NCBI RefSeq assembly: GCF_000518745.1
Contig: NZ_JAEE01000014.1
Span: 1 to 56,681 of the forward strand
Source of the DNA: Phaseolibacter flectens ATCC 12775
GTDB lineage: Bacteria; Pseudomonadota; Gammaproteobacteria; Enterobacterales; Enterobacteriaceae
Length of the DNA stretch: 56,681 bases
Direction of reading: 5' to 3'
The translations under genes were made by a program, and so were the position numbers. The notes under the pieces are model-generated. The model was not told the origin of the DNA and made no database searches. It was given only the letters and a program-made list of their open reading frames with translations. This document shows, one piece after another, positions 1-10,025 of the stretch (position 1 is the stretch's first letter; every line of letters starts with the position of its first letter).

Positions 1-60
1 CTTGCGAGTGCCCACACAGATTGTCTGATAAATTGTTAAAGAGCGTTGCAACTGGCTTTA
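1..60 (-). other. rRNA operon leader with boxA (16S gene lies left of the window)
   Basis: Read on the minus strand, this stretch is the conserved enterobacterial rRNA leader. It contains the antitermination boxA GCTCTTTAACAA (33-44), followed by the typical sequence leading to 16S rRNA. The 16S gene itself would begin left of base 1 and is not in the window. Seen in sequence, and recognised from known rrn leaders. Confidence 0.85.
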
Positions 61-82
61 CAGCTCGGTTGCGAGGTGGCGT

Positions 83-110
83 ATATTACTCTTTCCACCT
101 CAGGAGTCAA
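83..110 (-). promoter_or_regulatory. rRNA operon promoter P2
   Basis: On the minus strand, TTGACT (105-110) and TAATAT (83-88) are separated by 16 bp and followed by a GC-rich discriminator. The arrangement matches rrn P2 promoters and lies just upstream of the boxA leader. Confidence 0.8.
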
Positions 111-237
111 TCTCTTTTTGAAGATTTTTCTCCAACCCGCACCGCAAAATTTTCTTCACGCTACCGGCTTATTTGTTTGCTTTACTTTCAAGTCACACAC
201 CCTTTTATCAGCGTCTGTTCCCTGTCAGTGGAGGCGC

Positions 238-295
238 AGTATAGGGATTTATTTTTCTCTGGCAAGGGTTAATTTTAAATTTTTTTTCAACTGCT
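238..295 (-). promoter_or_regulatory. rRNA operon promoter P1 with UP element
   Basis: On the minus strand, TTGCCA (260-265) and TATACT (238-243) are 16 bp apart. A GCGCC-type stringent discriminator follows, and the initial transcribed region resembles E. coli rrn P1. The A/T tract at about 270-295 fits an UP element. P1 lies about 155 bp upstream of P2, in the usual tandem order. Confidence 0.8.
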
Positions 296-382
296 TGCTT
301 TTAACACAATGCGTTTGTTTTTTAATCACAAATAGCCATAACTGACATTAAACTGGTCTGTCATTCTCTCTCGCCCAAAATA

Positions 383-411
383 TGGGATGCCATCCGAGTG
401 ATCGCATCCCA
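383..411 (-). terminator. Hairpin downstream of clpB, probable terminator
   Basis: Perfect 8-bp inverted repeat TGGGATGC/GCATCCCA (383-390 and 404-411), ten bases after the clpB stop. Read in the clpB direction it is followed by a short T-rich stretch (TATTTT), so termination is plausible but not textbook. Confidence 0.55.
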
Positions 412-420
412 CAATTCGCG

Positions 421-2994
421 TTACTGAGTGGCAATAATTCTCCCCTCATGAACATCCAGATTAATTGCCTTACCTGGCAGAAGCTCACCAGAGAGTAATT
501 GTTGTGCCAGCGGGTTTTCAATTTCCTGTTGAATCGCTCTTTTCAGTGGACGCGCACCATAGACGGCGTCAAAACCACTTTCACTGAGTTTCAACAAAGC
601 AGCTTCACTGAGATGCAAAGTAAAGCCATGCTCTTCCAAACGTGAGCGCAGACGCTGCAATTGAATATCTGCAATGGCCGAAATGTGCTTCTGACTTAAT
701 GGATGGAAAACCACCACTTCATCGATCCGGTTAATAAATTCCGGTCGGAAGTTCTCTCCGACAACTGACATAACCACCGCTTTAATGCCCGCATAGTCGA
801 TTTCGCCAAAACGTTCTTGGATTAAATCTGAACCTAAGTTAGAGGTCATGATAATCACCGTGTTACGAAAATCGACGGTACGCCCTTGACCATCAGTTAA
901 TCGCCCGTCATCTAAAACCTGTAAAAGTATGTTAAAGACTTCGGGATGGGCCTTCTCAACTTCATCAAGCAAGATAACCGAGTAAGGTCGACGCCTTACC
1001 GCTTCAGTCAGGTATCCTCCCTCTTCATAACCGACATACCCCGGCGGTGCGCCGACCAAACGCGATACTGAATGTTTTTCCATAAATTCCGACATATCAA
1101 TGCGGATCATCGCATCATCACTGTCGAACAAAAAGTCAGCCAATGATTTACAGAGTTCCGTCTTTCCGACCCCTGTCGGGCCAAGGAATAAAAAGGACCC
1201 CACGGGACGATGAGGATCAGCTAACCCTGCTCTGCTGCGACGGATCGCATTCGCAACCGCTTCAACCGCTTCATCCTGACCAATCACTCGTTGATGGAGT
1301 GACTGCTCCATGCGTAACAGTTTTTCACGTTCACCTTCCATCATTCTCGCTACAGGGATCCCGGTCCAACGCGCGAGGACATCCGCTATTTCGACGTCGG
1401 TAACTCGATTACGCAGCATCTTCATGCCACTGTTTTCATTCTGTACCGCTTGCTCAAGTTGCTTTTCTAATGCCGGAATCTTACCGTACTGAAGCTCAGA
1501 CATCTGTGCAAGATCACTGTTACGACGGGCCTGTTCCAAAGCGAGTCTTGCTTGTTCCAATTCCGATTTTATATTCTGAGTGCCTGTTAAGGCGGCCTTT
1601 TCTGCCGTCCACTCTTCTTCTAGTTCAGCGCATTCATGCTGTTTTTGCTCTAATTCAGCTTCAAGTAGGCTCAAGCGCTTTATGCTTGCCTCATCCGATT
1701 CTTTCTGTAACGCTTGTTGTTCTAGTTTTAACTGAATAATACGCCTTTCTAACTTATCGAGCGCCTCTGGCCTAGAATCAATTTGCATACGAATGCTGGA
1801 TGCCGCTTCATCAATCAAATCGATGGCTTTATCTGGAAGTTGGCGATCTGCAATGTAACGATGAGACAAGGTTGCCGCGGCCACAATAGCGGGATCAGTG
1901 ATCTGTACGTGATGATGCAACTCATAACGTTCTTTCAAACCTCGCAAGATGGCAATGGTATCTTCAACCGTCGGTTCATCAACTAACACTTTCTGAAAGC
2001 GGCGCTCCAATGCAGCATCTTTCTCAATATACTGCCGGTATTCATCCAAGGTGGTTGCACCGACACAATGCAGTTCACCTCTAGCAAGAGCGGGCTTCAG
2101 CATGTTCCCTGCATCCATGGCGCCATCGCCTTTCCCCGCGCCAACCATAGTGTGCAGTTCATCAATAAACAAAATGACATTGCCATCTTGCTTAGACAAA
2201 TCATTTAATACCGCTTTCAGGCGCTCTTCAAACTCACCGCGGTATTTGGCACCGGCCACCAGCGCCCCCATGTCCAAGGCCAATACCCGACGCCCTTTTA
2301 ATCCTTCCGGCACTTCACCATTAATAATACGCTGTGCCAGTCCTTCTACAATTGCCGTTTTCCCAACACCCGGTTCGCCAATCAATACGGGATTATTTTT
2401 AGTGCGGCGTTGTAAGACTTGAATGGTTCGACGGATCTCATCATCACGCCCAATCACCGGATCAAGCTTGCCTTTTTCAGCCCGCTCAGTCAGATCAATG
2501 GTGTATTTTTGTAATGCTTGCCGTTGTTCCTCCGCAGATTGATCATGCACAGCCTCTCCTCCTCTCAACTGGTCAATCGCCTGATTCAGTTTATCCGTAG
2601 TGACACCTTTCTCCTTTAACATCTCAGCGAGGGAACCTTTCAACTCCAGTACGGCCAGCAAGAAAAGTTCAGAGGCGATGTAAGCATCCCCACGTTTTTG
2701 CGCCAATTTATCACAAAGGTTAAGTTGTCTGATAAGTTCACTGGAAGGTTGAACATCAACCTCAGCCCCCGTTACGGTAGGCAGTCGCTGTATCGTTTGC
2801 TTGATTGTCTGTTGCAATTGCGTGGTATCTATCCCCACCATGTCCAGTAAGGGTTTAATGGTTCCCCCTTCCTGACTCAACAATGCATTAAGAAGATGTA
2901 CGGGTTCAATAAATTGATTATCATGACCGAGTGCCTGCGATTGGGCCTCTGCCAATGCGGTTTGAAATTTTGTTGTAAAACGGTCCAGACGCAT
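421..2994 (-). CDS. clpB: ClpB protein disaggregase (Hsp100 AAA+ ATPase)
   Basis: Encodes an 857-residue cytosolic ATP-driven disaggregase that threads aggregated proteins through a hexamer together with DnaK/DnaJ/GrpE. The length equals E. coli ClpB. Visible parts: N-terminal Clp repeat domain (about 1-145), first AAA+ module with Walker A GEPGVGKT and Walker B FIDELH, the coiled-coil middle domain (about 400-530), and a second AAA+ module with GPTGVGKT and the pore motif GYVGYEEGG. The ATG at 2994 is chosen over a TTG four codons upstream because GGGAGG sits six bases before it and the product then begins MRLDR as in E. coli. A sigma-32-like promoter lies upstream. It sits next to the 16S end of an rRNA operon, as in E. 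coli. Confidence 0.98.
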   Translation of the reverse strand: MRLDRFTTKFQTALAEAQSQALGHDNQFIEPVHLLNALLSQEGGTIKPLLDMVGIDTTQLQQTIKQTIQRLPTVTGAEVDVQPSSELIRQLNLCDKLAQKRGDAYIASELFLLAVLELKGSLAEMLKEKGVTTDKLNQAIDQLRGGEAVHDQSAEEQRQALQKYTIDLTERAEKGKLDPVIGRDDEIRRTIQVLQRRTKNNPVLIGEPGVGKTAIVEGLAQRIINGEVPEGLKGRRVLALDMGALVAGAKYRGEFEERLKAVLNDLSKQDGNVILFIDELHTMVGAGKGDGAMDAGNMLKPALARGELHCVGATTLDEYRQYIEKDAALERRFQKVLVDEPTVEDTIAILRGLKERYELHHHVQITDPAIVAAATLSHRYIADRQLPDKAIDLIDEAASSIRMQIDSRPEALDKLERRIIQLKLEQQALQKESDEASIKRLSLLEAELEQKQHECAELEEEWTAEKAALTGTQNIKSELEQARLALEQARRNSDLAQMSELQYGKIPALEKQLEQAVQNENSGMKMLRNRVTDVEIADVLARWTGIPVARMMEGEREKLLRMEQSLHQRVIGQDEAVEAVANAIRRSRAGLADPHRPVGSFLFLGPTGVGKTELCKSLADFLFDSDDAMIRIDMSEFMEKHSVSRLVGAPPGYVGYEEGGYLTEAVRRRPYSVILLDEVEKAHPEVFNILLQVLDDGRLTDGQGRTVDFRNTVIIMTSNLGSDLIQERFGEIDYAGIKAVVMSVVGENFRPEFINRIDEVVVFHPLSQKHISAIADIQLQRLRSRLEEHGFTLHLSEAALLKLSESGFDAVYGARPLKRAIQQEIENPLAQQLLSGELLPGKAINLDVHEGRIIATQ

Positions 2995-3030
2995 AAATCC
3001 TCCCAAAAGGTCTGTATGCTATTACAGAGT

Positions 3031-3059
3031 AAATAGGGTCGATCCCGTCTATTTTCAAG
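3031..3059 (-). promoter_or_regulatory. Sigma-32 (heat shock) type promoter of clpB
   Basis: On the minus strand, CTTGAAA (3053-3059), 14 bp, then CCCTATTT (3031-3038). This is close to the sigma-32 consensus CTTGAAA-N13/15-CCCCATNT and resembles the E. coli clpB promoter. It lies about 40 bp upstream of the clpB start, as expected for a heat-shock disaggregase. Confidence 0.75.
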
Positions 3060-3270
3060 TTTTTTACTCGAGAAAACGCATCCGTTATCACATGACCAAG
3101 ATGTGCCGAGCGGTGAGTGCTTTGATTGACATCTGTAAACGAGGAATAGCGGCTCTATTACGATAACAGCAGAACCGTATCAGGCGATCACCCTCTTTCA
3201 GTGCAACCAAATCACATCCCCATTTAATAGAGGATGTGTTTATTACAAAATAAAAAAACCACGATGTTTG

Positions 3271-4215
3271 TTAGGCTGAAAAAATAAACTGCTCGTTATA
3301 ATCTTGGGCACCAGAATGAGACAAATTCCATTCCCGCGCCTGTTCTGCTGTCATTAAGTTATAGTTATAGTTTGAATTTGCCGTCCATTGCGATGGGCCC
3401 GACACCGTCGCCGTGATTGCAGGCACGCTACCAGAATCACTGAAGGTTGCCCCCTCCCCTTTATCATCCAAGCCACCGTTCGATTTTCCATTCTGAAAGT
3501 AGTTATTTTCAGAAATTACTTTGGCAGATGAAATTAACGTAAAACTTAAGGAATAGTGGTCTATCAGGTTATTGTAAACGTGGTAATAACCATAACGCAT
3601 TAGACCCGGCGATCTCACTTCAATATTACTATAATAGTTATGACAAAGCGTCAGATGAGGATATCCCTCATATTCTGGATTGTCTTCAGACGGAAAACCA
3701 AAAATACAACCGTATTTATGATCTTTAAAATAGCAATGACTGATCGTCGCATAATCTGCTGTTTTACCAATATAAATCAATTTATCTAAACTGCCATCGT
3801 CCGCAGACCAAGTGTGTCCAAGCCAAGTGCAATGGTCAATCCAAAAACCACGACCTTTCGTTAAATACAACTGAATGTCATCGTTATCATTGATACCTTG
3901 GGAATGCTGAAAAACCAGATTTTGAAATATAACGTTTGAACACGCTCGTCCTGATCTAAAATGGATATTTTTCAAAATATTATTCCCACCAAAAGCACCA
4001 ATAATACTTTTATTACTCCCTACTGATAATTTAGTTAATACTGGCACACCAATCGATTGATTTATAATTACGATGCGTTTATCTATGCCAGAGATAGCTT
4101 TTTTTAACTGGGTCACATTATTGACAAAGACCACCTCACCACCTTGGCCGCCCGTCACATTTGCGACTTGAGCAAAACCCACGATACCCGTGACGCCATG
4201 TTGTGGATATGACAT
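3271..4215 (-). CDS. PL1-family pectate lyase without a signal peptide
   Basis: A 314-residue parallel beta-helix lyase of polysaccharide lyase family 1, predicted to cleave de-esterified pectin by calcium-dependent beta-elimination. Support: an N-terminal GGxGGEVV segment as in mature Pel enzymes, WIDH at 125-128, an acidic calcium-site region (D139, D140, D144), and RSPGLMRYG followed by YHVYNN at 201-216, which corresponds to the catalytic-arginine region. Most PL1 enzymes read RxPxxRxG; here one extra residue separates P203 and R207. The product starts directly at the catalytic domain, with AAGGAG eight bases before the ATG, and no hydrophobic leader is encoded upstream in frame. Export, if any, would have to be non-Sec; a type I secretion system lies 25 kb away. 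It stands alone between clpB and pgeF, where E. coli has no gene, so it is probably acquired. Substrate and activity are inferred. Confidence 0.85.
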   Translation of the reverse strand: MSYPQHGVTGIVGFAQVANVTGGQGGEVVFVNNVTQLKKAISGIDKRIVIINQSIGVPVLTKLSVGSNKSIIGAFGGNNILKNIHFRSGRACSNVIFQNLVFQHSQGINDNDDIQLYLTKGRGFWIDHCTWLGHTWSADDGSLDKLIYIGKTADYATISHCYFKDHKYGCIFGFPSEDNPEYEGYPHLTLCHNYYSNIEVRSPGLMRYGYYHVYNNLIDHYSLSFTLISSAKVISENNYFQNGKSNGGLDDKGEGATFSDSGSVPAITATVSGPSQWTANSNYNYNLMTAEQAREWNLSHSGAQDYNEQFIFSA

Positions 4216-5049
4216 GTTTCATTCTCCTTATTATTTATTGTGATAAATTTCCTCTACCAAGAGTCAGTGATAAGAACCAGAAGATTAACGAAATTTCCTT
4301 AATACTAATTCTTGTTATTTTTACCCATTCATACAGGTCAAATATCTAATCCAATATTAAAATAAAATTGGTATTATTTTATTTTTCATAGTTAAAACCG
4401 ACTACATGAGGAATTTTATGATACAGGAGCGGTATCGTCACTGATAAATGACTTATTTTTATTTAATATATAGCGATAACTTCTGACTTGGCCATTATTC
4501 AGCTGGAAATTTTTTGAATTATAAAATCACATTCATGGTGGTGAGAGACCACAATAAATCGTTATTTTTTCATCCAATACTTAGCCAACACGGTGCAATT
4601 ACGATGCTGAGCTTATCTTAATAGATAAAGCACACCTAAGTTTATACGTTAATGAACGCATGACATAGTTTTAATTTAAATAAAGTTAAATAAAACACTA
4701 ATTTAACCACTGTAAAAAATTGCTCCCTATTTAAATGAATTGCTCGACTATAAAATTTGAACAACTATTAATAACTTAGAGTAATTATCGTGTTGTCTAG
4801 AAAGTATCATTTTATTAGAAAAATTGCCTTGACCTGATAGTGCAATCTATGACGCGATCAATACTCAATCTCTTTATTTGACTATCGACTATAACAGGGG
4901 GAAACATACTCAAAGCGGCCCTGGTTACAGGGAGGGGAAGATGATAAGAAAAGTTGGCAAGGGCAAGGCTTGCCAATCGACATGCAGCAATTACGGGATA
5001 ATGCGGCGAAAAAACACGGGGAATTGGAGATGAATACCTTGACTCTAGC
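4216..5049. other. AT-rich spacer of about 830 bp, no intact gene
   Basis: No start with a ribosome-binding site leads to a reading frame longer than about 55 codons. The first 30 bases hold the ribosome-binding site of the pectate lyase. The right end contains a short open stretch (4895-5053, plus strand) that may be a gene relic and is listed separately. Confidence 0.6.
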
Positions 5050-5053
5050 CTAG
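4895..5053 (+). pseudogene. Possible C-terminal relic of an unidentified gene
   Basis: A 53-codon open stretch follows a TAA and ends in TAG at 5053. Its conceptual product is hydrophilic and gene-like, with segments such as GQGLPIDMQQLRDNAAKK, but it has no start codon with a ribosome-binding site and no upstream coding. It runs into the end of pgeF on the other strand. I do not recognise the family. It could be chance. Confidence 0.25.
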
Positions 5054-5787
5054 CTAACTCGCCAAATCATGCTTGCCATTCTCCCCGTTTCCCCGTCTCG
5101 ACGCCACGAGAAATAGTGCGGTAGCTGGTAGGTACAAGCTCCACTATAACTGATGTCTGTGAGGCCTAAACGATTTAGTCGCTGTGTCGCAAGGAGGGCT
5201 AAGTCAGCAAAATATTTATTACCGACAGGCTTAAATGCGAGAGCTGCGTTCGGATCAACGGCCATAAAGGCAGATCGCACCTCTTCACCGACCTCAAAGG
5301 CATGTGGCCCTATCGCGGGGCCAAACCATGCCATGATGTCTTCAATTGGCACACTGAATTGGCGCAGCGTATTTTCGAGTATTCCGTGACAAAGTCCACG
5401 CCACCCGGCATGTGCCGCTGCAATCTCTTGACCATTTTTACTACAAAATAACACAGGTAGGCAATCTGCCGTCATGACTGCGCAAACCAATCCGGGCTGG
5501 TTAGTCCAACTGGCATCAGCCTCGCAAGGGACGTTGACCGGCGAGGCTAAGTTCATGACATGCGTACCGTGTACCTGATCCAACCAGTGAGGCTCACAGG
5601 GTAAGCCCGCTTTCTGCCGCAAGTGCTGACGATTTGCGCGAACCTTCGCTTCATCGTCTCCCACATGCATGGCCAAGTTAAATGTCTGCCAAGGGGCCGT
5701 ACTGTACCCCCCGTAACGTGTAGTCGAACAGGCTTTGACCGAAGCGGGCAGAGACCAGTCTGGGATCATCAGTTCATTCATAGCCAA
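5050..5787 (-). CDS. pgeF: PgeF/YfiH: polyphenol oxidase-fold peptidoglycan editing factor
   Basis: A 245-residue cytosolic protein of the YfiH/DUF152 (laccase-domain) family. In E. coli this family hydrolyses wrongly built UDP-MurNAc-L-Ser and keeps L-Ala in peptidoglycan stems. Family signatures seen: HVGDD near residue 40, QVHGTHV, VMTADCLPVL and AAHAGWRG, which carry the His/Cys metal-site residues, and GPAIGPHAFEVGEEV. Length matches E. coli YfiH (243). Its start overlaps the rluD stop by 10 bp, so the pair is translationally linked as in E. coli. Confidence 0.95.
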   Translation of the reverse strand: MAMNELMIPDWSLPASVKACSTTRYGGYSTAPWQTFNLAMHVGDDEAKVRANRQHLRQKAGLPCEPHWLDQVHGTHVMNLASPVNVPCEADASWTNQPGLVCAVMTADCLPVLFCSKNGQEIAAAHAGWRGLCHGILENTLRQFSVPIEDIMAWFGPAIGPHAFEVGEEVRSAFMAVDPNAALAFKPVGNKYFADLALLATQRLNRLGLTDISYSGACTYQLPHYFSWRRDGETGRMASMIWRVS

Positions 5788-6758
5788 TCCATTTCATGGC
5801 GGTGTAATTCGGTGTCAGCTTTCAGTGCCGCCACGAGATCCACCATATCTTGAGGAATTGGCGCATGCCATTCCATTTCTATCCCAGTAAGTGGATGATA
5901 AAGACGCAACATGGTGGCATGCAGTGCCTGCCGATCGAAATCACGCAATACCGCAATAAAATCGTCCGAAGCATGACGGGGAGGTCTCGGTCTGCCGCCA
6001 TAAAGCGGATCACCAATCAGAGGATGGTTAATGTGCGCCATATGTACACGGATCTGGTGAGTTCGACCGGTTTCCAATCTTAATCTTAACCGGGTGTGTG
6101 CCCTGAAATGTTCCATGATCCGGTAATGAGTTAAGGCTGCTTTCCCCATCGGATGTACACTCATATGGGTTCTTTTGGTCGAGTGGCGTGCGATGGGCTC
6201 ATCAACACTTCCTCCTGCCGTCATAGTGCCGATAGCAATGGCTTCGTACTCACGGGTAATTTCTCTGCGTTGCAAACAACTGACTAAGTGTGTTTGAGCA
6301 GGAACGGTCTTCGCGACAACCATCAGTCCCGTAGTCTCTTTATCAAGGCGATGAACAATCCCTGCGCGTGGCACATCCATAATAGGAGGATAATGATATA
6401 ACAATGCGTTTAATACGGTTTGATCAGGGTTGCCCGCCCCAGGATGAACCACAAGACCGCGTGGTTTATTCATCACTAAAATATCATCATCTTCGTACAC
6501 AATATCCAGCGGAATATTCTGCGCTTCCCAGCGCTCCTGCTCGGTGATTTCAGCCTCAACTCGAATCACTTCCCCCCCTAAGACCTTTTCCTTTGGTTTA
6601 TCGGCTATGTTACCATTGACCGTCACCCGTTTTTCTAAAATCCACGCTTTGATACGTGAACGGGAGTAGTCTGGGAACAGTTCGGCGAGAGACTGATCCA
6701 AGCGTTGACCTAATTGTTCGTGCAAAATGATTGCCGTAAGTTCGACTTGTTGTGCCAT
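5778..6758 (-). CDS. rluD: 23S rRNA pseudouridine(1911/1915/1917) synthase RluD
   Basis: 326 residues, the same length as E. coli RluD. The enzyme isomerises three uridines in helix 69 of 23S rRNA, needed for normal ribosome assembly and termination. The N-terminal S4-type RNA-binding domain (about 15-75) precedes the RluA-type catalytic domain with [13 protein letters not shown], whose Asp is the nucleophile, and [12 protein letters not shown]. The reading frame is open 78 codons further upstream, but ATG 6758 matches the family N-terminus (MAQQVELTA). bamD is divergent, 130 bp away, as in E. coli. Confidence 0.97.
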   Translation of the reverse strand: MAQQVELTAIILHEQLGQRLDQSLAELFPDYSRSRIKAWILEKRVTVNGNIADKPKEKVLGGEVIRVEAEITEQERWEAQNIPLDIVYEDDDILVMNKPRGLVVHPGAGNPDQTVLNALLYHYPPIMDVPRAGIVHRLDKETTGLMVVAKTVPAQTHLVSCLQRREITREYEAIAIGTMTAGGSVDEPIARHSTKRTHMSVHPMGKAALTHYRIMEHFRAHTRLRLRLETGRTHQIRVHMAHINHPLIGDPLYGGRPRPPRHASDDFIAVLRDFDRQALHATMLRLYHPLTGIEMEWHAPIPQDMVDLVAALKADTELHRHEMDWL

Positions 6759-6888
6759 ATTATTTTCTTTCGTTAACCTTGGGTTTTTTCGGCAGAGCCG
6801 TTTAGTATACTGTGTTATATTAACTGATAAATACTGGAAGCGATGTCCCGAAACTTCCATCAACCAAATTGAGGGTAAAGAATTCGTC

Positions 6889-7626
6889 ATGACGCATATG
6901 AAACATCTGCTGGCTCTGGTTACTCTAAGTCTCGCGCTTGCCGGCTGTTCCGGCTCGAAACAAACCGTACCCGATTCACCGCCCCAGGACATTTATGCGA
7001 CCGCCCAGCAAAAACTCCAAGATGGTAACTTTCGTGCAGCCATCACTCAGCTGGAAGCATTAGATAACCGTTATCCTTTTGGTCCTTATGCCCAACAGGT
7101 ACAACTGGATCTGATTTATGCTTATTACAAAAATGACGATCTGCCTTTATCGCAAGCAACAATCACACGCTTTATGCGCTTGAACCCGACGCATCCCAAT
7201 ATTGACTATGTCATGTATATGCGGGGACTGACCGACATGGCAATGGATCAATCAGCATTGCAACATTTTTTTGGAATCGATCGTGCCGATCGTGATCCGA
7301 TTGCTGCCCGTCAAGCTTTTCAGGATTTCAATCAGTTAGTTCAAAACTACCCTAACAGCCAGTACGCCACCGATGCTCGACTGCGTCTTGTCGCATTAAA
7401 AGACCGCTTAGCTAAATATCAATTATCTATTGCGCGATTCTACACTAAACGGGGGGCCTATGTCGCCGTTGTCAATCGAGTAGAAGAGATGTTGCGTGAT
7501 TATCCTGATACCGAGGCGACTCGCCAAGCGCTTCCCTTGATGGAAAATGCTTATAAAAAACTGCAACTCACTGCAGAAGCCAATAAGGTTGCTCAACTTA
7601 TTGCCGCCAACCCTAGCAAGAAATAA
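6889..7626 (+). CDS. bamD: BamD outer-membrane assembly lipoprotein
   Basis: 245 residues, equal to E. coli BamD (YfiO). It is the essential lipoprotein of the BAM complex that delivers substrates to BamA for beta-barrel insertion. The N-terminus has a lipoprotein signal peptide ending LALAGC, with the lipobox Cys around residue 21, followed by five TPR-like repeats, with near-identity to E. coli in stretches such as [12 protein letters not shown] and [19 protein letters not shown]. The ATG at 6889 is preceded by GAGGG and replaces a longer open frame reaching into the rluD side. Confidence 0.97.
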   Translation: MTHMKHLLALVTLSLALAGCSGSKQTVPDSPPQDIYATAQQKLQDGNFRAAITQLEALDNRYPFGPYAQQVQLDLIYAYYKNDDLPLSQATITRFMRLNPTHPNIDYVMYMRGLTDMAMDQSALQHFFGIDRADRDPIAARQAFQDFNQLVQNYPNSQYATDARLRLVALKDRLAKYQLSIARFYTKRGAYVAVVNRVEEMLRDYPDTEATRQALPLMENAYKKLQLTAEANKVAQLIAANPSKK

Positions 7627-7638
7627 TCGCTGAGCGCG

Positions 7639-7673
7639 TGACTGTCAACTAATGGCTCCTATTAGCTGGCAGT
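7639..7673 (+). other. Imperfect hairpin after bamD
   Basis: GACTGTCAACTAAT and ATTAGCTGGCAGTC pair over 14 positions with two irregular ones. No T run follows, so it is either a weak terminator for bamD or a stability hairpin. Confidence 0.35.
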
Positions 7674-7883
7674 CCCCCCAATCGCGTCATAATGTGAAAT
7701 ATCGTTGAGGCCCCCTGTTATCTTCTCTGGTTTATCTTCTTTCTTTTCAACACCTTTGATTAAAACGATCGTCTTCCTCTTTTGACTCACCGATTCAACA
7801 ATAAAATAAACACATGGGGTTTTGTGACTGAACCTAAGGCTATATCCTAGATTTTTGTATAGACGTGCAAACTAGGATAAATT

Positions 7884-7899
7884 TGTGATAAAGATCACA
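7884..7899 (+). promoter_or_regulatory. CRP-cAMP binding site of raiA
   Basis: TGTGA-TAAAGA-TCACA is a perfect match to the CRP core consensus. A TATGCT -10 element lies at 7920-7925, which puts the site centre near -40 of the expected start, a class II activator position. This agrees with the known CRP activation of raiA in E. coli. A perfect 8-bp inverted repeat, TATCCTAG/CTAGGATA (7843-7850, 7872-7879), sits just upstream; its role is unknown. Confidence 0.8.
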
Positions 7900-7967
7900 T
7901 TATTGTTAGTTAAACTCGCTATGCTGAGAATTAACCTGTGACGGAAATGATAAAGAGAGGTAACGAC

Positions 7968-8294
7968 ATGATCAATATCACGAGTAAACAGATGGAAATT
8001 ACCGACGCAATTCGTACACATATCGAAGATCGCATCTCTAAGCTTGAAAAATGGCAAACTCAATTAATTAATCCCCATATCGTCCTCTCAAAAGAACCAA
8101 AAGAGTTTGTTGCTGATGCCAGTATCACTACCTCTCATGGCGTACTGGTTGCTAGTGCTCACCATGAAGATATGTATGCCGCAGTCAATGATTTGGTCAA
8201 TAAGCTGCAGCGTCAACTCAATAAAAATCAGCATAAAGGCGAAGCGCGACGAGCGACAGCCAGTGTAAAAGATATCATTCCCACCGTTAACTGA
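7968..8294 (+). CDS. raiA: Ribosome-associated inhibitor RaiA (YfiA/pY)
   Basis: 108 residues. RaiA binds the 30S decoding centre in stationary phase or cold, inactivates 70S ribosomes and antagonises 100S dimer formation by HPF. Recognised from the S30AE/YfiA sequence: [35 protein letters not shown] and [12 protein letters not shown]. It lacks the acidic C-terminal extension of E. coli RaiA (113 residues) and ends IIPTVN. The ATG at 7968 has AGAGAGG seven bases upstream. Control by CRP is indicated by the upstream site. Confidence 0.95.
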   Translation: MINITSKQMEITDAIRTHIEDRISKLEKWQTQLINPHIVLSKEPKEFVADASITTSHGVLVASAHHEDMYAAVNDLVNKLQRQLNKNQHKGEARRATASVKDIIPTVN

Positions 8295-8428
8295 ACGCGA
8301 ATTAACGCGGTGGATCCTTGTTGGTACACTTGTTCATTGTCTTTGTCAGAGCATTGTTCCTGATAAGGAATCCACGCACCTGACATCTTAAACAATACCC
8401 GAGCAGATGAAAAATACACTGCCATGAC

Positions 8429-8463
8429 AAAATCCGTAATCCTTATAGTGATTACGGATTTTT
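8429..8463 (+). terminator. Rho-independent terminator after raiA
   Basis: Perfect 11-bp stem AATCCGTAATC/GATTACGGATT (8431-8441, 8450-8460), flanked by A and T runs, so it can work in both directions. It lies about 135 bp after the raiA stop. Confidence 0.8.
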
Positions 8464-8586
8464 ATGTGATAAACCGCATCATATTCCATCGATTATGACG
8501 GCTTATTGTGCTGCGCTGCCCCAGTATCCATTTCAGATTTTATACCTGAACCCACCGGTCCTGAAGTCAGTGCGTTTCTTATTGAC

Positions 8587-8604
8587 GCCTGAGAAAGCTC
8601 AGGC
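8587..8604 (+). other. Short perfect hairpin upstream of pheA
   Basis: GCCTGAG-AAAG-CTCAGGC forms a perfect 7-bp stem with a 4-base loop about 170 bp before the pheA start. No T run follows, so it is not a standard terminator. The position where E. coli has the pheL attenuator shows no phenylalanine-rich leader peptide here. Confidence 0.4.
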
Positions 8605-8774
8605 TACTCTCAGCAAACACATCGCATCATTAAGCACGTTTCAGAGTTAGCGTCGCGTCTTTTTATTCATTTGCGTAGTTGCAGTTAACACCGAGCTGCG
8701 AAAAAAGCATGAATATAGACGCGAGGATCCCTGATGTCGCTTTTTATAAGAACAAAAATCAGACAGGTAAGTGT

Positions 8775-9932
8775 ATGCAATACTCATTAGATCAGTTGCG
8801 GGATAAAATTAATGGTATCGACCAGCAAATATTAAAACTGCTGGCAGAGCGTCGCCAGACTTCACTCGCTGTCGGCGAGTTTAAAATCAGCACTAACCGG
8901 CCGGTAAGGGATTATAAAAGAGAACAAGAACTGCTTAATTCCCTGATAAATAAAGGCAGTGTATTGCAATTGGACAGTCAATATATTACTCGCCTTTTTA
9001 AACTGATTATTGAAGACTCTGTCTTGACCCAGCAAGCCTTGATACAGAATGCACTGAACCTGAAAAAACAAAGTCAACCACGCGTTGCCTTCCTTGGCCC
9101 GAAAGGATCCTATTCTCATGTTGCAGCACGCAATTATGCTAGCCACCGACATCAGGACGTCATTGAAATAAGCTGCCTTAAGTTTGCTGAAATTATTCGA
9201 CTTACCGAAAATGAACAAGCCGATCTCGCCATATTGCCATTGGAAAATACCACTTCAGGAGCAATTAATGACGTATATGATCTCCTGCAACATACACGTT
9301 TATCCATTATTGGCGAAATCACGTTACCTATTGAACATTGTGTTCTCGTTAAAGAAGGCGTGGATCTCTCAGAGATTACGACAGTTTACAGTCATCCACA
9401 GCCGTTTCAACAGTGCAGCCACTATATCGAGCGTTTCAGTCACTGGCAGATTGAATACACTGAAAGTACCGCTGCTGCCATGGAAAAAGTGGCAGCCAGC
9501 GAGAACAAATATTGTGCCGTACTCGGTAGTGAAGCAGGTGGTGAGCTGTATGGCTTAAAAGCGGTGGCCCGTAATTTGGCTAACCAGTCCCTCAATATGA
9601 CTCGCTTTATCGTCTTGGCCCGCGATCCTATTCTCGTGTCAGAGCAAATTAGTGCCAAAACGACATTATTACTGGCAACAGGCCAACAATCTGGAGCCTT
9701 AGCCACGGCCCTATTAATTCTGCAACGCTATGGGATCATCATGTCGAAGCTAGAATCCAGGCCAATAGATGGTAACCCTTGGGAAGAGATGTTCTATATT
9801 GATCTCTTGGCGAATAACGCCTCGCCAGAGATGCAAAAAGCCTTAACTGAATTAAGCCAACAAGCGCGTTATTTGAAAGTACTAGGGTGTTATCCGGCTT
9901 ATGATATCCGTTCGACACTGACCTCATCCTAG
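8775..9932 (+). CDS. pheA: Bifunctional chorismate mutase/prephenate dehydratase PheA
   Basis: 385 residues (E. coli 386). It converts chorismate to prephenate and then phenylpyruvate in phenylalanine synthesis. An AroQ-type chorismate mutase domain (about 1-90; [19 protein letters not shown]) precedes the dehydratase domain (about 105-280; [24 protein letters not shown]) and an ACT regulatory domain at the C-terminus ([32 protein letters not shown]). The ATG at 8775 is preceded by CAGGTAAGTGT; the frame stays open upstream, but those codons do not resemble the family. tyrA is convergent downstream, as in E. coli. Confidence 0.97.
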   Translation: MQYSLDQLRDKINGIDQQILKLLAERRQTSLAVGEFKISTNRPVRDYKREQELLNSLINKGSVLQLDSQYITRLFKLIIEDSVLTQQALIQNALNLKKQSQPRVAFLGPKGSYSHVAARNYASHRHQDVIEISCLKFAEIIRLTENEQADLAILPLENTTSGAINDVYDLLQHTRLSIIGEITLPIEHCVLVKEGVDLSEITTVYSHPQPFQQCSHYIERFSHWQIEYTESTAAAMEKVAASENKYCAVLGSEAGGELYGLKAVARNLANQSLNMTRFIVLARDPILVSEQISAKTTLLLATGQQSGALATALLILQRYGIIMSKLESRPIDGNPWEEMFYIDLLANNASPEMQKALTELSQQARYLKVLGCYPAYDIRSTLTSS

Positions 9933-9942
9933 GGACATAGCG

Positions 9943-10017
9943 TGAGATGGCCCTTGTTTTACCTCACCCAAATGATGCGGTTGTCGCGATCAGAGCTAAA
10001 ATGAGCGGGCCATCTCA
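9943..10017. repeat. Perfect 11-bp inverted repeat between convergent pheA and tyrA
   Basis: TGAGATGGCCC (9943-9953) and GGGCCATCTCA (10007-10017) enclose a 53-base loop and fill the gap between the two convergent stops. It may act as a two-way terminator or as an RNA hairpin protecting both 3' ends. Confidence 0.5.
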
Positions 10018-10025
10018 ATCAAGTA

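Noticed and set aside
8701-8774. Upstream extension of pheA including a short frame considered as a pheL leader
   Set aside because: It has no run of phenylalanine codons and no terminator/antiterminator pair.
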